From Acidobacteriota bacterium (GTDB taxonomy: Bacteria > Acidobacteriota > Terriglobia > UBA7540), in contig JAKAWG010000021.1 in assembly GCA_021817045.1 (NCBI GenBank), positions 1 to 61,689 of the forward strand: a DNA stretch of 61,689 bases, in the 5' to 3' direction. The notes beneath the pieces were generated by a model that saw only the letters and a list, made by a program, of their open reading frames with translations, was not told the origin of the DNA and made no database searches. Of this stretch, positions 1 to 7,488 are shown in pieces (the stretch's first letter is position 1; every line of letters starts with the position of its first letter). Made by a program: the position numbers and the translations under genes.

Positions 1-307
1 CTCAGAAAGTCCGGGGCTTTTGGTGTCGAATTCTCCGACGAACCGCAGAGTTTAAACCGCGCAAACTCTACGCTACCCGATTACCATGGACCCGCCGCCC
101 GCTTGACCGCAGACATCACAAAACGATGCGCCACCCACGATATTTTGAGCAAATACGGAGATGCTTCGCTGCGCTCAGCATGACAGATTCGAATAATTCA
201 CACATGCTGGGCAAACGATGGACGCGCGACACACGTCAATCTTCTACACCCAAAAGCCCAAGGCACAAAGCCCGTGCAGTGGCTGTCCGCCCGTTCATCT
301 CAGCGCT
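1..307. other. Left-edge intergenic stretch
   Basis: No convincing gene is visible before the end of the lactonase gene. The stretch holds one copy of a dispersed 30-bp repeat (155-184). Open frames here are short and run antisense to the lactonase gene. Confidence 0.5.
155..184 (+). repeat. Dispersed 30-bp repeat, copy 1
   Basis: This 30-bp block matches 31623-31652 with only two mismatches. Both copies lie between genes and read through the core cttcgctgcgctcag. It is a short interspersed element of unknown role. Confidence 0.6.
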
Positions 308-1441
308 TCATCGGGTGAAGAGAATCACGGCGGGGCTGGCGACCGGAAAATACCGGCCGGTGAAGGTAAGCTGGCCGGATTGCGCGTCGCGGCGGAAAAG
401 GGTGACGGCATCGGCATGCTGATTGCAGGAGTAAAGGAACGTCTCGCTTGGATCGAAGCTAAAACTGCGCGGATAGTCTCCCCGCGTCGATTCCCCGCCC
501 GCAAACGATAATGTGCCATCCTTGCCGATCGAGAACCAGGAGATGCTGTCGTGAAGGCGGTTCGCGGCGTAGAGAAACCTTCCGTCGCGCGAGATGCGCA
601 TTTCCGAGGTGAAATTGGTTCCGGCAAAGCCTCCAGGCAGTGACGAAATCGCCTGCCTGGGTGAGAGCTTCCCGCCTTCTGCGTCGTAATCGAACAGGAC
701 TACGGTGGACGCCTCTTCCTGAAGCGAATACATCCAGGGACCAGTAGGATGAAAGACGAAGTGGCGCGGGCCATCTCCCGACGGTAACGCGACGAACGGA
801 GGATTGTTTGAGTGAAGTTTGCCGCTTTCAAGATCCAAGGTCCAGACATTGATTCTGTCCAGGCCGAGGTCCGTGTTCAGGATGTGGCGCTCCGTTGGAT
901 CGAACCCAATCATGTGAGGATGCGGTCCGTCGTGTCCGCTGATGGCAAGACTGCCCGGAGGGCCGCTCGTAGCGCGCTCTTTGCCGGCAGGCCCCACATC
1001 GTGTTTCACGTCCGTAGCAGAGCCAAGCGCTCCGCCCGGTCGAATCGGCAGCACGGCTATCGTGCCGCCGGCGTAATTGGCCACCAGCACGTAGCGGCCC
1101 GAGGGATGTACGCTCAAGTGAGCCGGCCAGGCGCCTTCCGAGCTGACGGTGTTCAGGAGACTTAGCCGACCCGTTGAACGCTCGATGGTATAAGCACTCA
1201 CCGAGCCGGAACGCTGGCCCTCAAAATGCGCTACCTCGTTGCTCCCGTAAAGGTGGACGCCGTCCGGATGCGCATCGATCCAGGTGGGATTATTCCCGTT
1301 CACAAACACATCCTGCCCGATTAGGAAGCCGGTGGCCGGATCCATCTCAAAAACGTAAATTCCCTTCCCCTTGCCGGGGCTTTCTTGCTGAGCTTCTGTA
1401 GTGCTATACGTTCCGACGTAGGCCCGGATTGGTTTCGGCAT
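308..1441 (-). CDS. Lactonase-family beta-propeller protein (6-phosphogluconolactonase-like)
   Basis: A 377-residue protein of the seven-bladed propeller lactonase family, whose best-known member hydrolyses 6-phosphogluconolactone in the oxidative pentose phosphate pathway. Repeated blade segments are visible, with family signatures such as the HPH segment and GPRHFVFHP. The ATG at 1441 (MPKPIRAYVG) is preferred over a start 12 codons upstream because it forms a TGATG junction with the stop of the preceding gene, which suggests translational coupling. No signal peptide is seen, so it is probably cytoplasmic. The true substrate is uncertain, since this family also contains lactonases for other sugars. 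Confidence 0.8.
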   Translation of the reverse strand: MPKPIRAYVGTYSTTEAQQESPGKGKGIYVFEMDPATGFLIGQDVFVNGNNPTWIDAHPDGVHLYGSNEVAHFEGQRSGSVSAYTIERSTGRLSLLNTVSSEGAWPAHLSVHPSGRYVLVANYAGGTIAVLPIRPGGALGSATDVKHDVGPAGKERATSGPPGSLAISGHDGPHPHMIGFDPTERHILNTDLGLDRINVWTLDLESGKLHSNNPPFVALPSGDGPRHFVFHPTGPWMYSLQEEASTVVLFDYDAEGGKLSPRQAISSLPGGFAGTNFTSEMRISRDGRFLYAANRLHDSISWFSIGKDGTLSFAGGESTRGDYPRSFSFDPSETFLYSCNQHADAVTLFRRDAQSGQLTFTGRYFPVASPAVILFTR

Positions 1442-2550
1442 CAGCGAATCTTTCCTCGCGCCGCTACGCGCCAGCACCCGACGACTTCCCCGTTACGAAG
1501 TAAAAAAGCTTCGTCGTGCATGTTCACGCAGGCGCATACGTGATTCGGAATAACCGTCAGTACATCGCCGACGCGGAAGGCGCGGGCCGACTTCGTAATG
1601 TCCAGGTGCCCGTGCTCTTCACTGAGCGCATAGAGTTCCGCACTTGCGTCTTCCATCACGCGGCCGTGTCCGCTCTTCGGCCCGGATTGGAGGCGGTCTG
1701 ACGAGAGAGCCTTGGACCCTGCGTCGATCATGGCGCGGCCTGAAACGGCGGTCGAGACGACGGTTGTCACAACACGCACAGCACAGTCTTCCAGCGTGCA
1801 AACTCCCTGATAGAACGTGTTGAGATCGTTGAAAGCATAAGTGCCGGGGCGAATCTCCGTCAACCCGGGAATCTCGTGCGCAAAAGCTGCAGACGGCGTT
1901 GAGCCTCCTGAAACAATCTCCACGGGCATGTGAGCTTTGCGGAACGCTTCGCAGGATCTCTCCACGCGCTCGGCAACTTGCTTCATGCCTCTCTTCCGCT
2001 CTTCCTCCGTTCCCCATACGCTTCCAAAGAAACTCATGAGACCCTTAAAGCGCAATTGAGGCATCTTTTCAATCTTGCGAGCCAGTTCAACGAGCGCCGG
2101 CCCCGGCGGGAGGCCGCATCGTCCCAGACCTGAGTCGAACTCCACCAGCACGTCCACAAGGGATCTTTGCCCCTGCCGCTCCAGTGCCTCGGAAAGCGCT
2201 GCCGCCGTTCTTTCATCGTCCAAAGAAATCAGCACGTGCCGTTCGGCCGCAAGTTTCGCCAGCCTCTGAACGGCGTCTTTTCCGAAAACTGGAAACGCGA
2301 TCAGGATATTATCCAGGCCCGCGGCTGCCATTACCTCGGCCTCACCCGTTTTGGCAACGGTCAGGCCAAGCGCGCCACGCTCGATCTGCTTGCGCGCAAT
2401 TTCCGGAATCTTGTGAGTCTTGGTGTGCGGCCTTACCCCTAGCCGATGCTCCTTGCAATAATTTGCCATGCGCTCCAGGTTGCGATCGAGGATGCCCAGA
2501 TCAATCGTTAGTGCCGGGGTCTGCAGCTCTCGATAGTGCATGAAGCTCAT
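1441..2550 (-). CDS. DSD1-family PLP enzyme (D-threonine aldolase / D-serine dehydratase-like)
   Basis: A 369-residue fold-type III PLP enzyme. The N-terminal barrel carries the HTKTHK segment with the PLP-binding lysine. The C-terminal segment PNHVCACVN holds the His/Cys pair that binds the divalent metal in D-threonine aldolases and eukaryotic-type D-serine dehydratases. The reaction would be cleavage or dehydration of a beta-hydroxy D-amino acid; which one cannot be told from sequence. Its stop overlaps the start of the downstream lactonase by one base. The first ATG is used, but an ATG three codons later is equally possible, as neither has a clear ribosome-binding site. Confidence 0.82.
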   Translation of the reverse strand: MSFMHYRELQTPALTIDLGILDRNLERMANYCKEHRLGVRPHTKTHKIPEIARKQIERGALGLTVAKTGEAEVMAAAGLDNILIAFPVFGKDAVQRLAKLAAERHVLISLDDERTAAALSEALERQGQRSLVDVLVEFDSGLGRCGLPPGPALVELARKIEKMPQLRFKGLMSFFGSVWGTEEERKRGMKQVAERVERSCEAFRKAHMPVEIVSGGSTPSAAFAHEIPGLTEIRPGTYAFNDLNTFYQGVCTLEDCAVRVVTTVVSTAVSGRAMIDAGSKALSSDRLQSGPKSGHGRVMEDASAELYALSEEHGHLDITKSARAFRVGDVLTVIPNHVCACVNMHDEAFLLRNGEVVGCWRVAARGKIR

Positions 2551-2880
2551 TGTCGTCTACGGTTACGAAGCAGCCATTGGTATGGGACCAAGGACAATCT
2601 TACAACGGGTCGATGAAGCGGTGGACGCGTGAGGCGGGTGAGATCAAATTATTTTTCTTGACGGCGGGTGGTGAGCACGTCTGGCATCTAGCCTTCAGAG
2701 GTTAGGAATCTACGCGAGCGAAGGTCAGTCTAGCCTACGGAGTCTGTGTAGCAACAAACCCCATGATCGTCATTCCGAGCGGAGCGAGGAATCTCGCTCT
2801 GAAAAAACCTGAACTCACGAGATTCCTCGTCGCCCGCGGCTCCTCGGAATGACATTTTGCGTAAGTTGTCACACAGACAC
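2551..2880. other. Intergenic stretch with a nested palindromic element
   Basis: No gene is supported here. The stretch contains the inverted-repeat element at 2769-2853 directly downstream of the choice-of-anchor D gene end. Confidence 0.5.
2769..2853. repeat. MITE-like nested inverted repeat
   Basis: The ends are an exact 11-bp inverted repeat (gtcattccgag at 2769-2779 and its complement at 2843-2853). Inside lies another inverted pair, gaggaatctcg and cgagattcctc. This 85-bp unit could fold into a long hairpin and resembles non-autonomous palindromic elements scattered in bacterial intergenic DNA. Confidence 0.6.
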
Positions 2881-4245
2881 CTACGGCGAGGGTACGACCG
2901 CTTCGGCAGAATTCGAATACGCGCTCTCTCCTCCGGTGGAATCGAGGGCGGTAGTTACGTAGTAATACGTCTCGCCGGCCTGGACCGTCGTATCCGAGTA
3001 GCTTGTGACGGTGACTTCCGCCGAATTGATCTTCGTGTAGGGACCGGTCGATACGGCTCCGCGGTAGACGTTGTATCCAGTGACGCCGCTCGACGTGCTG
3101 GCAACCCATGATAACGAAACCGAATGCGTATTGGCTCCCGTGCCGGAGAGAGCAGTGACGGTAGGGGAATTGCCGGCGTTCGAGACCACGGAAACGCTCC
3201 CCGTTACGCTTCCGGCTGAAGTGGGTGCGAAGGTGATGCTCAAGGTGGCGTTTTGGCTTGGCGCCAGGGTCGCCGGAAGCGTGATGCCGCTGGCACTAAA
3301 ACCGGCTCCGACCAGACTCACCTGTGAGATCGTGACGCTCTGGTTGCCGGTGTTGGTGACAACCACAGGCAGAACGCTGTTGGTTCCCACCGTTACGTCG
3401 CCAAAGCTGAGATTCGTTGGACTGGCGCTCAGTTGGAGGGCGGTCCCGGTGCCGGAAAGCGCGACCGTCATGGGCGAGTTGGAGGCGTTACTTACAACCG
3501 AAATGCTGCCCGTAAGAGAGCCTGCCGCACTGGGAGTAAATGTCACCGAAGCGCTAACACTCTGCCCCGGAGACAACGTGAGGGGTGATAAGAGACCGCT
3601 TAGACTGAAGCCAGTACCGGCGACAGATGCCTGAGAGATGGTCACGGCGCCGCCCCCGGTGTTGGCGAACGAGACCGATTGCGTGCTGGTGCTGCCTACC
3701 ACGACATCGCCGAAGGAAACATTTGTTGGGCTTGCACTGAGCTGAAGACTCATGCCTGTACCGGAAAGAGTCACGATGGCCGGCGAGTTGCTTGCATTAC
3801 TTGAGACCGTGAGGGTACCGGAATAGTTGCCGGCAGCGCTGGGGGAAAAAGACACGGTCACCGAAACGCTTTGTCCGACGGACAAGCTGAGAGGCACGCC
3901 AGGCGCGCTTACCTCAAATCCGGCTCCAGCGCACGCGAATTGCGAAATGCTTACGCCGGCGCTACCTACGTTTGTCAGAACAACTTGCTGTGTGGCAGTC
4001 GCGCCAGTTTGCATACTGCCAAAGTTCACGCTGGTCGTGCTTGCATCAAGCACACCAAGCTTCGCCCCAGGCGGCTTAGGTCCACCATGCGGGGGACGAG
4101 GTTCCGCCAGCGTGGACGTCGGAGTGACTAATAAGAATAAAAGGGAAACCGCAAGGCGTCTGAGCGTATCAATGCGGCGCAGACCTTGGGGTCTTCTTGC
4201 CTCTTGGAACCACGCATTTGGAAATAGACGCGGTAACATTTTCAA
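2881..4245 (-). CDS. Secreted choice-of-anchor D (ASPM/SPD-2/Hydin-type) protein with FN3-like C-terminus
   Basis: A 454-residue protein with a hydrophobic export segment near residues 30-48 (AVSLLFLLVTPTSTLA). Three tandem Ig-like repeats of about 100 residues follow, each with the pattern 'vsFGdv.vGt...v.vtNtG....tis......' and ending in LSGTG. A fibronectin-III-like domain completes the C-terminus (SLSWVASTSSGVTGYNVYRG). Such proteins are exported and are usually thought to mediate binding at the cell surface. The N-terminus before the export segment is longer than usual, so translation may start at a later codon. No catalytic domain is present. Confidence 0.8.
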   Translation of the reverse strand: MKMLPRLFPNAWFQEARRPQGLRRIDTLRRLAVSLLFLLVTPTSTLAEPRPPHGGPKPPGAKLGVLDASTTSVNFGSMQTGATATQQVVLTNVGSAGVSISQFACAGAGFEVSAPGVPLSLSVGQSVSVTVSFSPSAAGNYSGTLTVSSNASNSPAIVTLSGTGMSLQLSASPTNVSFGDVVVGSTSTQSVSFANTGGGAVTISQASVAGTGFSLSGLLSPLTLSPGQSVSASVTFTPSAAGSLTGSISVVSNASNSPMTVALSGTGTALQLSASPTNLSFGDVTVGTNSVLPVVVTNTGNQSVTISQVSLVGAGFSASGITLPATLAPSQNATLSITFAPTSAGSVTGSVSVVSNAGNSPTVTALSGTGANTHSVSLSWVASTSSGVTGYNVYRGAVSTGPYTKINSAEVTVTSYSDTTVQAGETYYYVTTALDSTGGESAYSNSAEAVVPSP

Positions 4246-4822
4246 TTCTCCCTCTCAAGCATTTCGATCAATCAACATCTGTTGCCTGAGTGGTTATCGA
4301 CTGACTTTGTAAGCCACTTGAGGAAGAACCGGATGGACTGCTCAACGATGGAGGCGCGGGGGTTTTAGCTGATTGAAAATCTGGAGTCCTTCCCCTCGGG
4401 GTTGGTCCTGGAGAAGATGAGGCAATCACGGATGAAGCGGTTCCTATCGCGGGTACGGCGACGGCGTGGCATTCGACTGATGCCAAAGCGATGCCGACAT
4501 TAGTTGTGAGTAAATTTTGAAGTTCGGAGTCGCGAGGCCTGTGGTTATTGCAGAAGGATTTCTCTCGATCGCAAAGCGCGCCGCGCGAGTGTCGTGCGTC
4601 TAACGGATGTTTCCTTATGCTGACGGCCTTGGACTTCGGGGGCTTGCCGCCGCTTTAACCCAGGCCAACTCACTGGCCGCGCGACAGCACAGCGTTGAAA
4701 CCCAGCCTTTGAGAGCCCGCACCTATCACCAACACGAGTGACGCTTATCACAGACGGCCCGCTCGACGGGCGTTAATAGAAAGACAGCGGGCGCTCGGCA
4801 CCAGAGCGCCTTTACCTGCTGG
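4246..4822. other. Non-coding stretch upstream of the choice-of-anchor D gene
   Basis: A 72-codon Ser/Pro-rich frame on the minus strand (4268-4486) has no recognisable features and is not called. The region contains the promoter of the choice-of-anchor D gene and the decayed 5' part of the barrel pseudogene that follows. Confidence 0.4.
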
Positions 4823-5203
4823 AACGGAGACTTTATCCACGTGGGAGGAGGAGGCGAGAGCCGGATCATCGGCCGGTTCGGCCTGGGCGGTGAAGTTGGA
4901 GCCCTCGTGCCGGTGACAAACCAGTACGCTCTCACGACCGGTCTGGCCTCGGTGACGCCCACTTTTCATTTCGTTTCGAGGGACTCAGACCGCAAATTTG
5001 ATCCCTTCGTGGGTGGCGGATTGTCGCTGCTTTACGAGAAAGGTACGGGGATAGCGGTTAATTAGGGCGGCGGATTTAACTACTGGCTGCGACGCCGTTT
5101 CGGCCTGCGATTCGAGTTGCGGGACCACGTCTGGTCACTAGAATCCGGCGAAGCGATCCACCTGGTGGACTTTCGTTTCGGGATTGTCGTGGGCCGGCGC
5201 TGA
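4823..5203 (+). pseudogene. Remnant of an outer-membrane beta-barrel (porin-like) protein
   Basis: The frame reads NGDFIHVGGGGE, then alternating glycine-rich beta strands with DPFVGGGLSLLY, a TAG stop at 5063-5065, and continues in the same frame (GGGFNYWLRRRFGLRFELRDH) to TGA at 5201-5203. The part after the stop is clearly the last strands of the same barrel, so one gene is interrupted by a nonsense codon. No signal peptide or start is present upstream in this frame, where a stop occurs at 4739. Truncation plus nonsense codon point to a dead gene. Confidence 0.65.
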
Positions 5204-5511
5204 TCCCGGCTTTCTGCGTGTGGAGACAGTCCGATCTCTCGCGAAGGAACACTCCCTGGTCCTCATACGCAGTCGGCAGACGCCACCTCCTCGGTACGCC
5301 GACTCGGCCGCGTATGTGCAGGTCAATCTGAATAAGGGTTAGCCGCGCGGTTTTGTATTGTCCGACGTTGGGATCTCCGTTGCAAGCAGGAAGAGCTGCA
5401 TTTACTCGGCCAAGAGGTACTCAGAATCGCAATTCTATTCCTGTTAGGCGCGCTGGTTAGCGTCAAGCAAATTGCTGCCGGTTCCGTCTTGGATAAGCCC
5501 AGGGTGGCCGA
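5204..5511. other. Non-coding stretch between two gene remnants
   Basis: No supported gene. Frames on the minus strand here are short, and one overlaps the ICMT-like remnant on the opposite strand. Confidence 0.4.
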
Positions 5512-5835
5512 ATGGTTCAACTCGTCAATGTTTTCAACTTCTTCTTTTTGTTGGTCGTGAATCCCCTGGCCGCCATATTGCTGATCATTCAGCGCCCGAC
5601 AACGATCGACGCTACCCACGTGACCTTCGATGAACTGTGGAATTTGAACATTTTGGAGTTCGCAGGGTTGGTGCCGTAAGTGATGGAATCTCTCCTCGTG
5701 GTAGGAGCGCTGATCCCACTCGGGCGGAATTATCAGCCGGGAGGCAGCGATCCCCGCCGTGGACATACGATGGTTAGGGATGGACCCTATAAACACAAAA
5801 AGGCGGTTGGTCAGAGCCAAGTGGACCATATTGGA
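5512..5835 (+). pseudogene. Remnant of an isoprenylcysteine carboxyl methyltransferase-like membrane protein
   Basis: The frame starts MVQLVNVFNFFFLLVVNP, a membrane helix, and reaches TAA at 5677-5679 after 55 codons. In the same frame beyond the stop come a second hydrophobic stretch and LGRNYQPGG...VRDGPY, which resembles the cofactor-binding end of ICMT/steroid-reductase-type methyltransferases (LGR...G..V..GPYR..RHP). The sequence then diverges and stops. I infer a decayed gene; it adjoins the left end of the integrated element. Confidence 0.5.
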
Positions 5836-5871
5836 TCGTGACTAAAAACGGTAGGTTCGGGCAAGTATTTT

Positions 5872-5922
5872 AGAATGTTGGCGTCCCCGGCGGGATTCGA
5901 ACCCGCGTTACCGCCGTGAAAG
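5872..5922. repeat. Left attachment site with tRNA-Glu 3' fragment
   Basis: Fifty-one bases identical to 11473-11523. It holds the CCA end, T arm and 3' anticodon-stem part of tRNA-Glu(TTC), and homology ends abruptly in the anticodon region. It is not a working tRNA. Confidence 0.9.
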
Positions 5923-6728
5923 TGCTTACTAGAATGATCCGCTATAGTCAGTTCTAGACGGCAGGAAACGACTTAGCGCATTTTTGCAGCCTTTCCGAAT
6001 CTGCCCGAATCAGCCCAAATTTGCGCGGCTAAGTCCCGCGAGAGTCCCGTAACATTCTTTGGCCTACTGTGCGGCCTTTGATACGCGGGCAATGGAATCA
6101 CCTTGCCTCAGACGAGAAAATCGCTCTGCGGGCGATTCTATGCATCGGCAGGCTCCGCTCCATACCTCAGCCGCACTCTGGTCCTGAGAAGCGTTGCAAA
6201 TAGCGTTGCAACGCTTTTATAGGGCGCTCCACGATGTGACCGGGTGAGCATTCCGCGATTAACAGGCTTCCCGGAGACAGCTTGGTAGCTCCCCGTAATT
6301 TTTGCAAAAATCGGCCATTGTCCCGGTTGCCCCAAGATGCAGCATGAATTTCGCGCCAGGATGCCCCAGGACGCGACGCTGGACAGTGAGCCATACTCTG
6401 GTACCCCCACTTTTGCGGCGCTACGCTCCGATCACGCTCTGGCGGATTTCGATATTTTCGTAGGGTACGCGGATGGCAAGGAATTGAAATGCCCGCGAAA
6501 ACAAAGGTTTCCGGCAAGGCTTACAAAAAATGGTTTGCCCGGGCGCGGGAATAGCGACTCGTCGGAACGCATGAATGCCGGTCACCCCTCCAGCAGACGG
6601 CGCGCAAGCGCTGGTTCGGGTTTATTCGATTCATGCCGGTAAGTATTGGCTAATTTATACAATAGCTGTTGATTTTAAAGGGGTTGTGGTTAAGGAGGGG
6701 CTGATAGAGTGCCATTGCCGGGAAGATT
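5923..6728. other. Left-end region of the integrated element without a clear gene
   Basis: About 800 bp with no gene I can support. Candidate frames on both strands (for example 6167-6517 minus, 6337-6642 plus) show no recognisable domain and conflict with each other. A compact repeat sits at 6191-6214: two copies of gcgttgcaa 12 bp apart, the second forming the perfect palindrome gcgttgcaacgc. Recombinase or excisionase arm-binding sites near the end would be a natural reading. Confidence 0.4.
6191..6214. repeat. Short direct repeat and palindrome inside the left end of the element
   Basis: gcgttgcaa occurs at 6191-6199 and 6203-6211; the second copy continues to a perfect 12-bp palindrome ending at 6214. 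The position, about 270 bp inside the left attachment site, suits an accessory protein-binding site, but this is inference. Confidence 0.45.
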
Positions 6729-6995
6729 TCACAGCACCAGCACATCCGGCAGTCGTGCACGGCGTCGCCAGCGGTGAATGATCTTCCGGCAATTCTCAGG
6801 GCATCGGAGGCTCTTTAGGTCCTCGGTTTCTTCGGGGGTCGGCGCATCGCGGGCGACTTTGACGAGGATCGCGTCGGTTTGCGACAGGGCGAGGATGTTC
6901 CATCTATCGCGCCCGGTAAGCCGCAGACATTCGTACCCGCAACTCTCCAAGGCTTTAACGCTCCGGCGTTCGAGCCGGGATTGCGCATCGCTCAT
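6729..6995 (-). CDS. Small nuclease-fold-like protein of the element, active site degenerate
   Basis: An 88-residue protein. Its layout (N-terminal helix with ALESCGY, central ILALSQTDAILVKVAR, C-terminal IHRWRRRARLPDVLVL) recalls small VRR/Holliday-resolvase-like nucleases of mobile elements, where the centre usually reads W-D-(I/V)-...-(Q/E)-V-K. Here the Asp is Asn (WNI) and the expected (Q/E)xK is replaced by KVA, so nuclease activity is doubtful. It lies 13 bp downstream of the TubC_N-like gene and is last in the leftward operon. The family assignment is tentative. Confidence 0.55.
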   Translation of the reverse strand: MSDAQSRLERRSVKALESCGYECLRLTGRDRWNILALSQTDAILVKVARDAPTPEETEDLKSLRCPENCRKIIHRWRRRARLPDVLVL

Positions 6996-7008
6996 GGTTC
7001 ACCTCCAA

Positions 7009-7488
7009 TCAGAAAGGCACGTCCTTGTCTGAAGCCTCGACGCCGGGCGCGTTGACGAACGTCCCGGACTTCACAACCTGTAATTCCAACCCCGCATCGG
7101 CCAGCTTTGCCAGAATGTCGGCCAGGGGCGGGCAGTGATGGCCTTCAGGCTTCTCAAGCCGACGTGCAAGATCGGCAAGATATGCCCGATAGAACTTTCC
7201 CGCGTTCGTCACGATGGAGACCGGCGCAACGGCGAAAGGGGCTTGCTTCGGTTGGTAGGAAACCAGGCAGACGCCGGCGGGCAACGCCGCTTGAATCTCG
7301 GTGAGCGAAGGCGGCCTGCTTCCCGACTCACGGAGAATCGCCAGCGCGTCGTCACGGCAGGCGCGTAGCTCGGAAACCAGGCGGGGGACTTCTGGCAGGT
7401 TCGGCCCGCGCACTTTGAGCTTTACGCCTTCCACGTGGACGGCGCAACCCAGTTCTGCCAGCCGGTCTATCACCTCGAATGCGGTCAT
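7009..7488 (-). CDS. TubC_N-like domain protein of the element
   Basis: A 159-residue protein. Residues 1-55 (AFEVIDRLAELGCAVHVEG, then LVSELRACRDDALAILRE) resemble the TubC N-terminal docking fold often found beside or fused to replication proteins in mobile elements. The rest is unknown. ATG at 7488-7486 overlaps the primase stop as ATGA, so translation is probably coupled to it, and an alternative start three codons upstream is less likely. Function is inferred only from context: an accessory factor for element replication. Confidence 0.6.
   Translation of the reverse strand: MTAFEVIDRLAELGCAVHVEGVKLKVRGPNLPEVPRLVSELRACRDDALAILRESGSRPPSLTEIQAALPAGVCLVSYQPKQAPFAVAPVSIVTNAGKFYRAYLADLARRLEKPEGHHCPPLADILAKLADAGLELQVVKSGTFVNAPGVEASDKDVPF

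Noticed and set aside
5063..5065. In-frame TAG of the barrel remnant as a pyrrolysine or recoding site
   Set aside because: The gene also lacks its start and signal peptide, and the position is a barrel turn, not a catalytic residue.
5323..5829. 168-codon minus-strand frame
   Set aside because: The opposite strand reads as an ICMT-like membrane protein remnant, while this frame has no hydrophobic or domain pattern.
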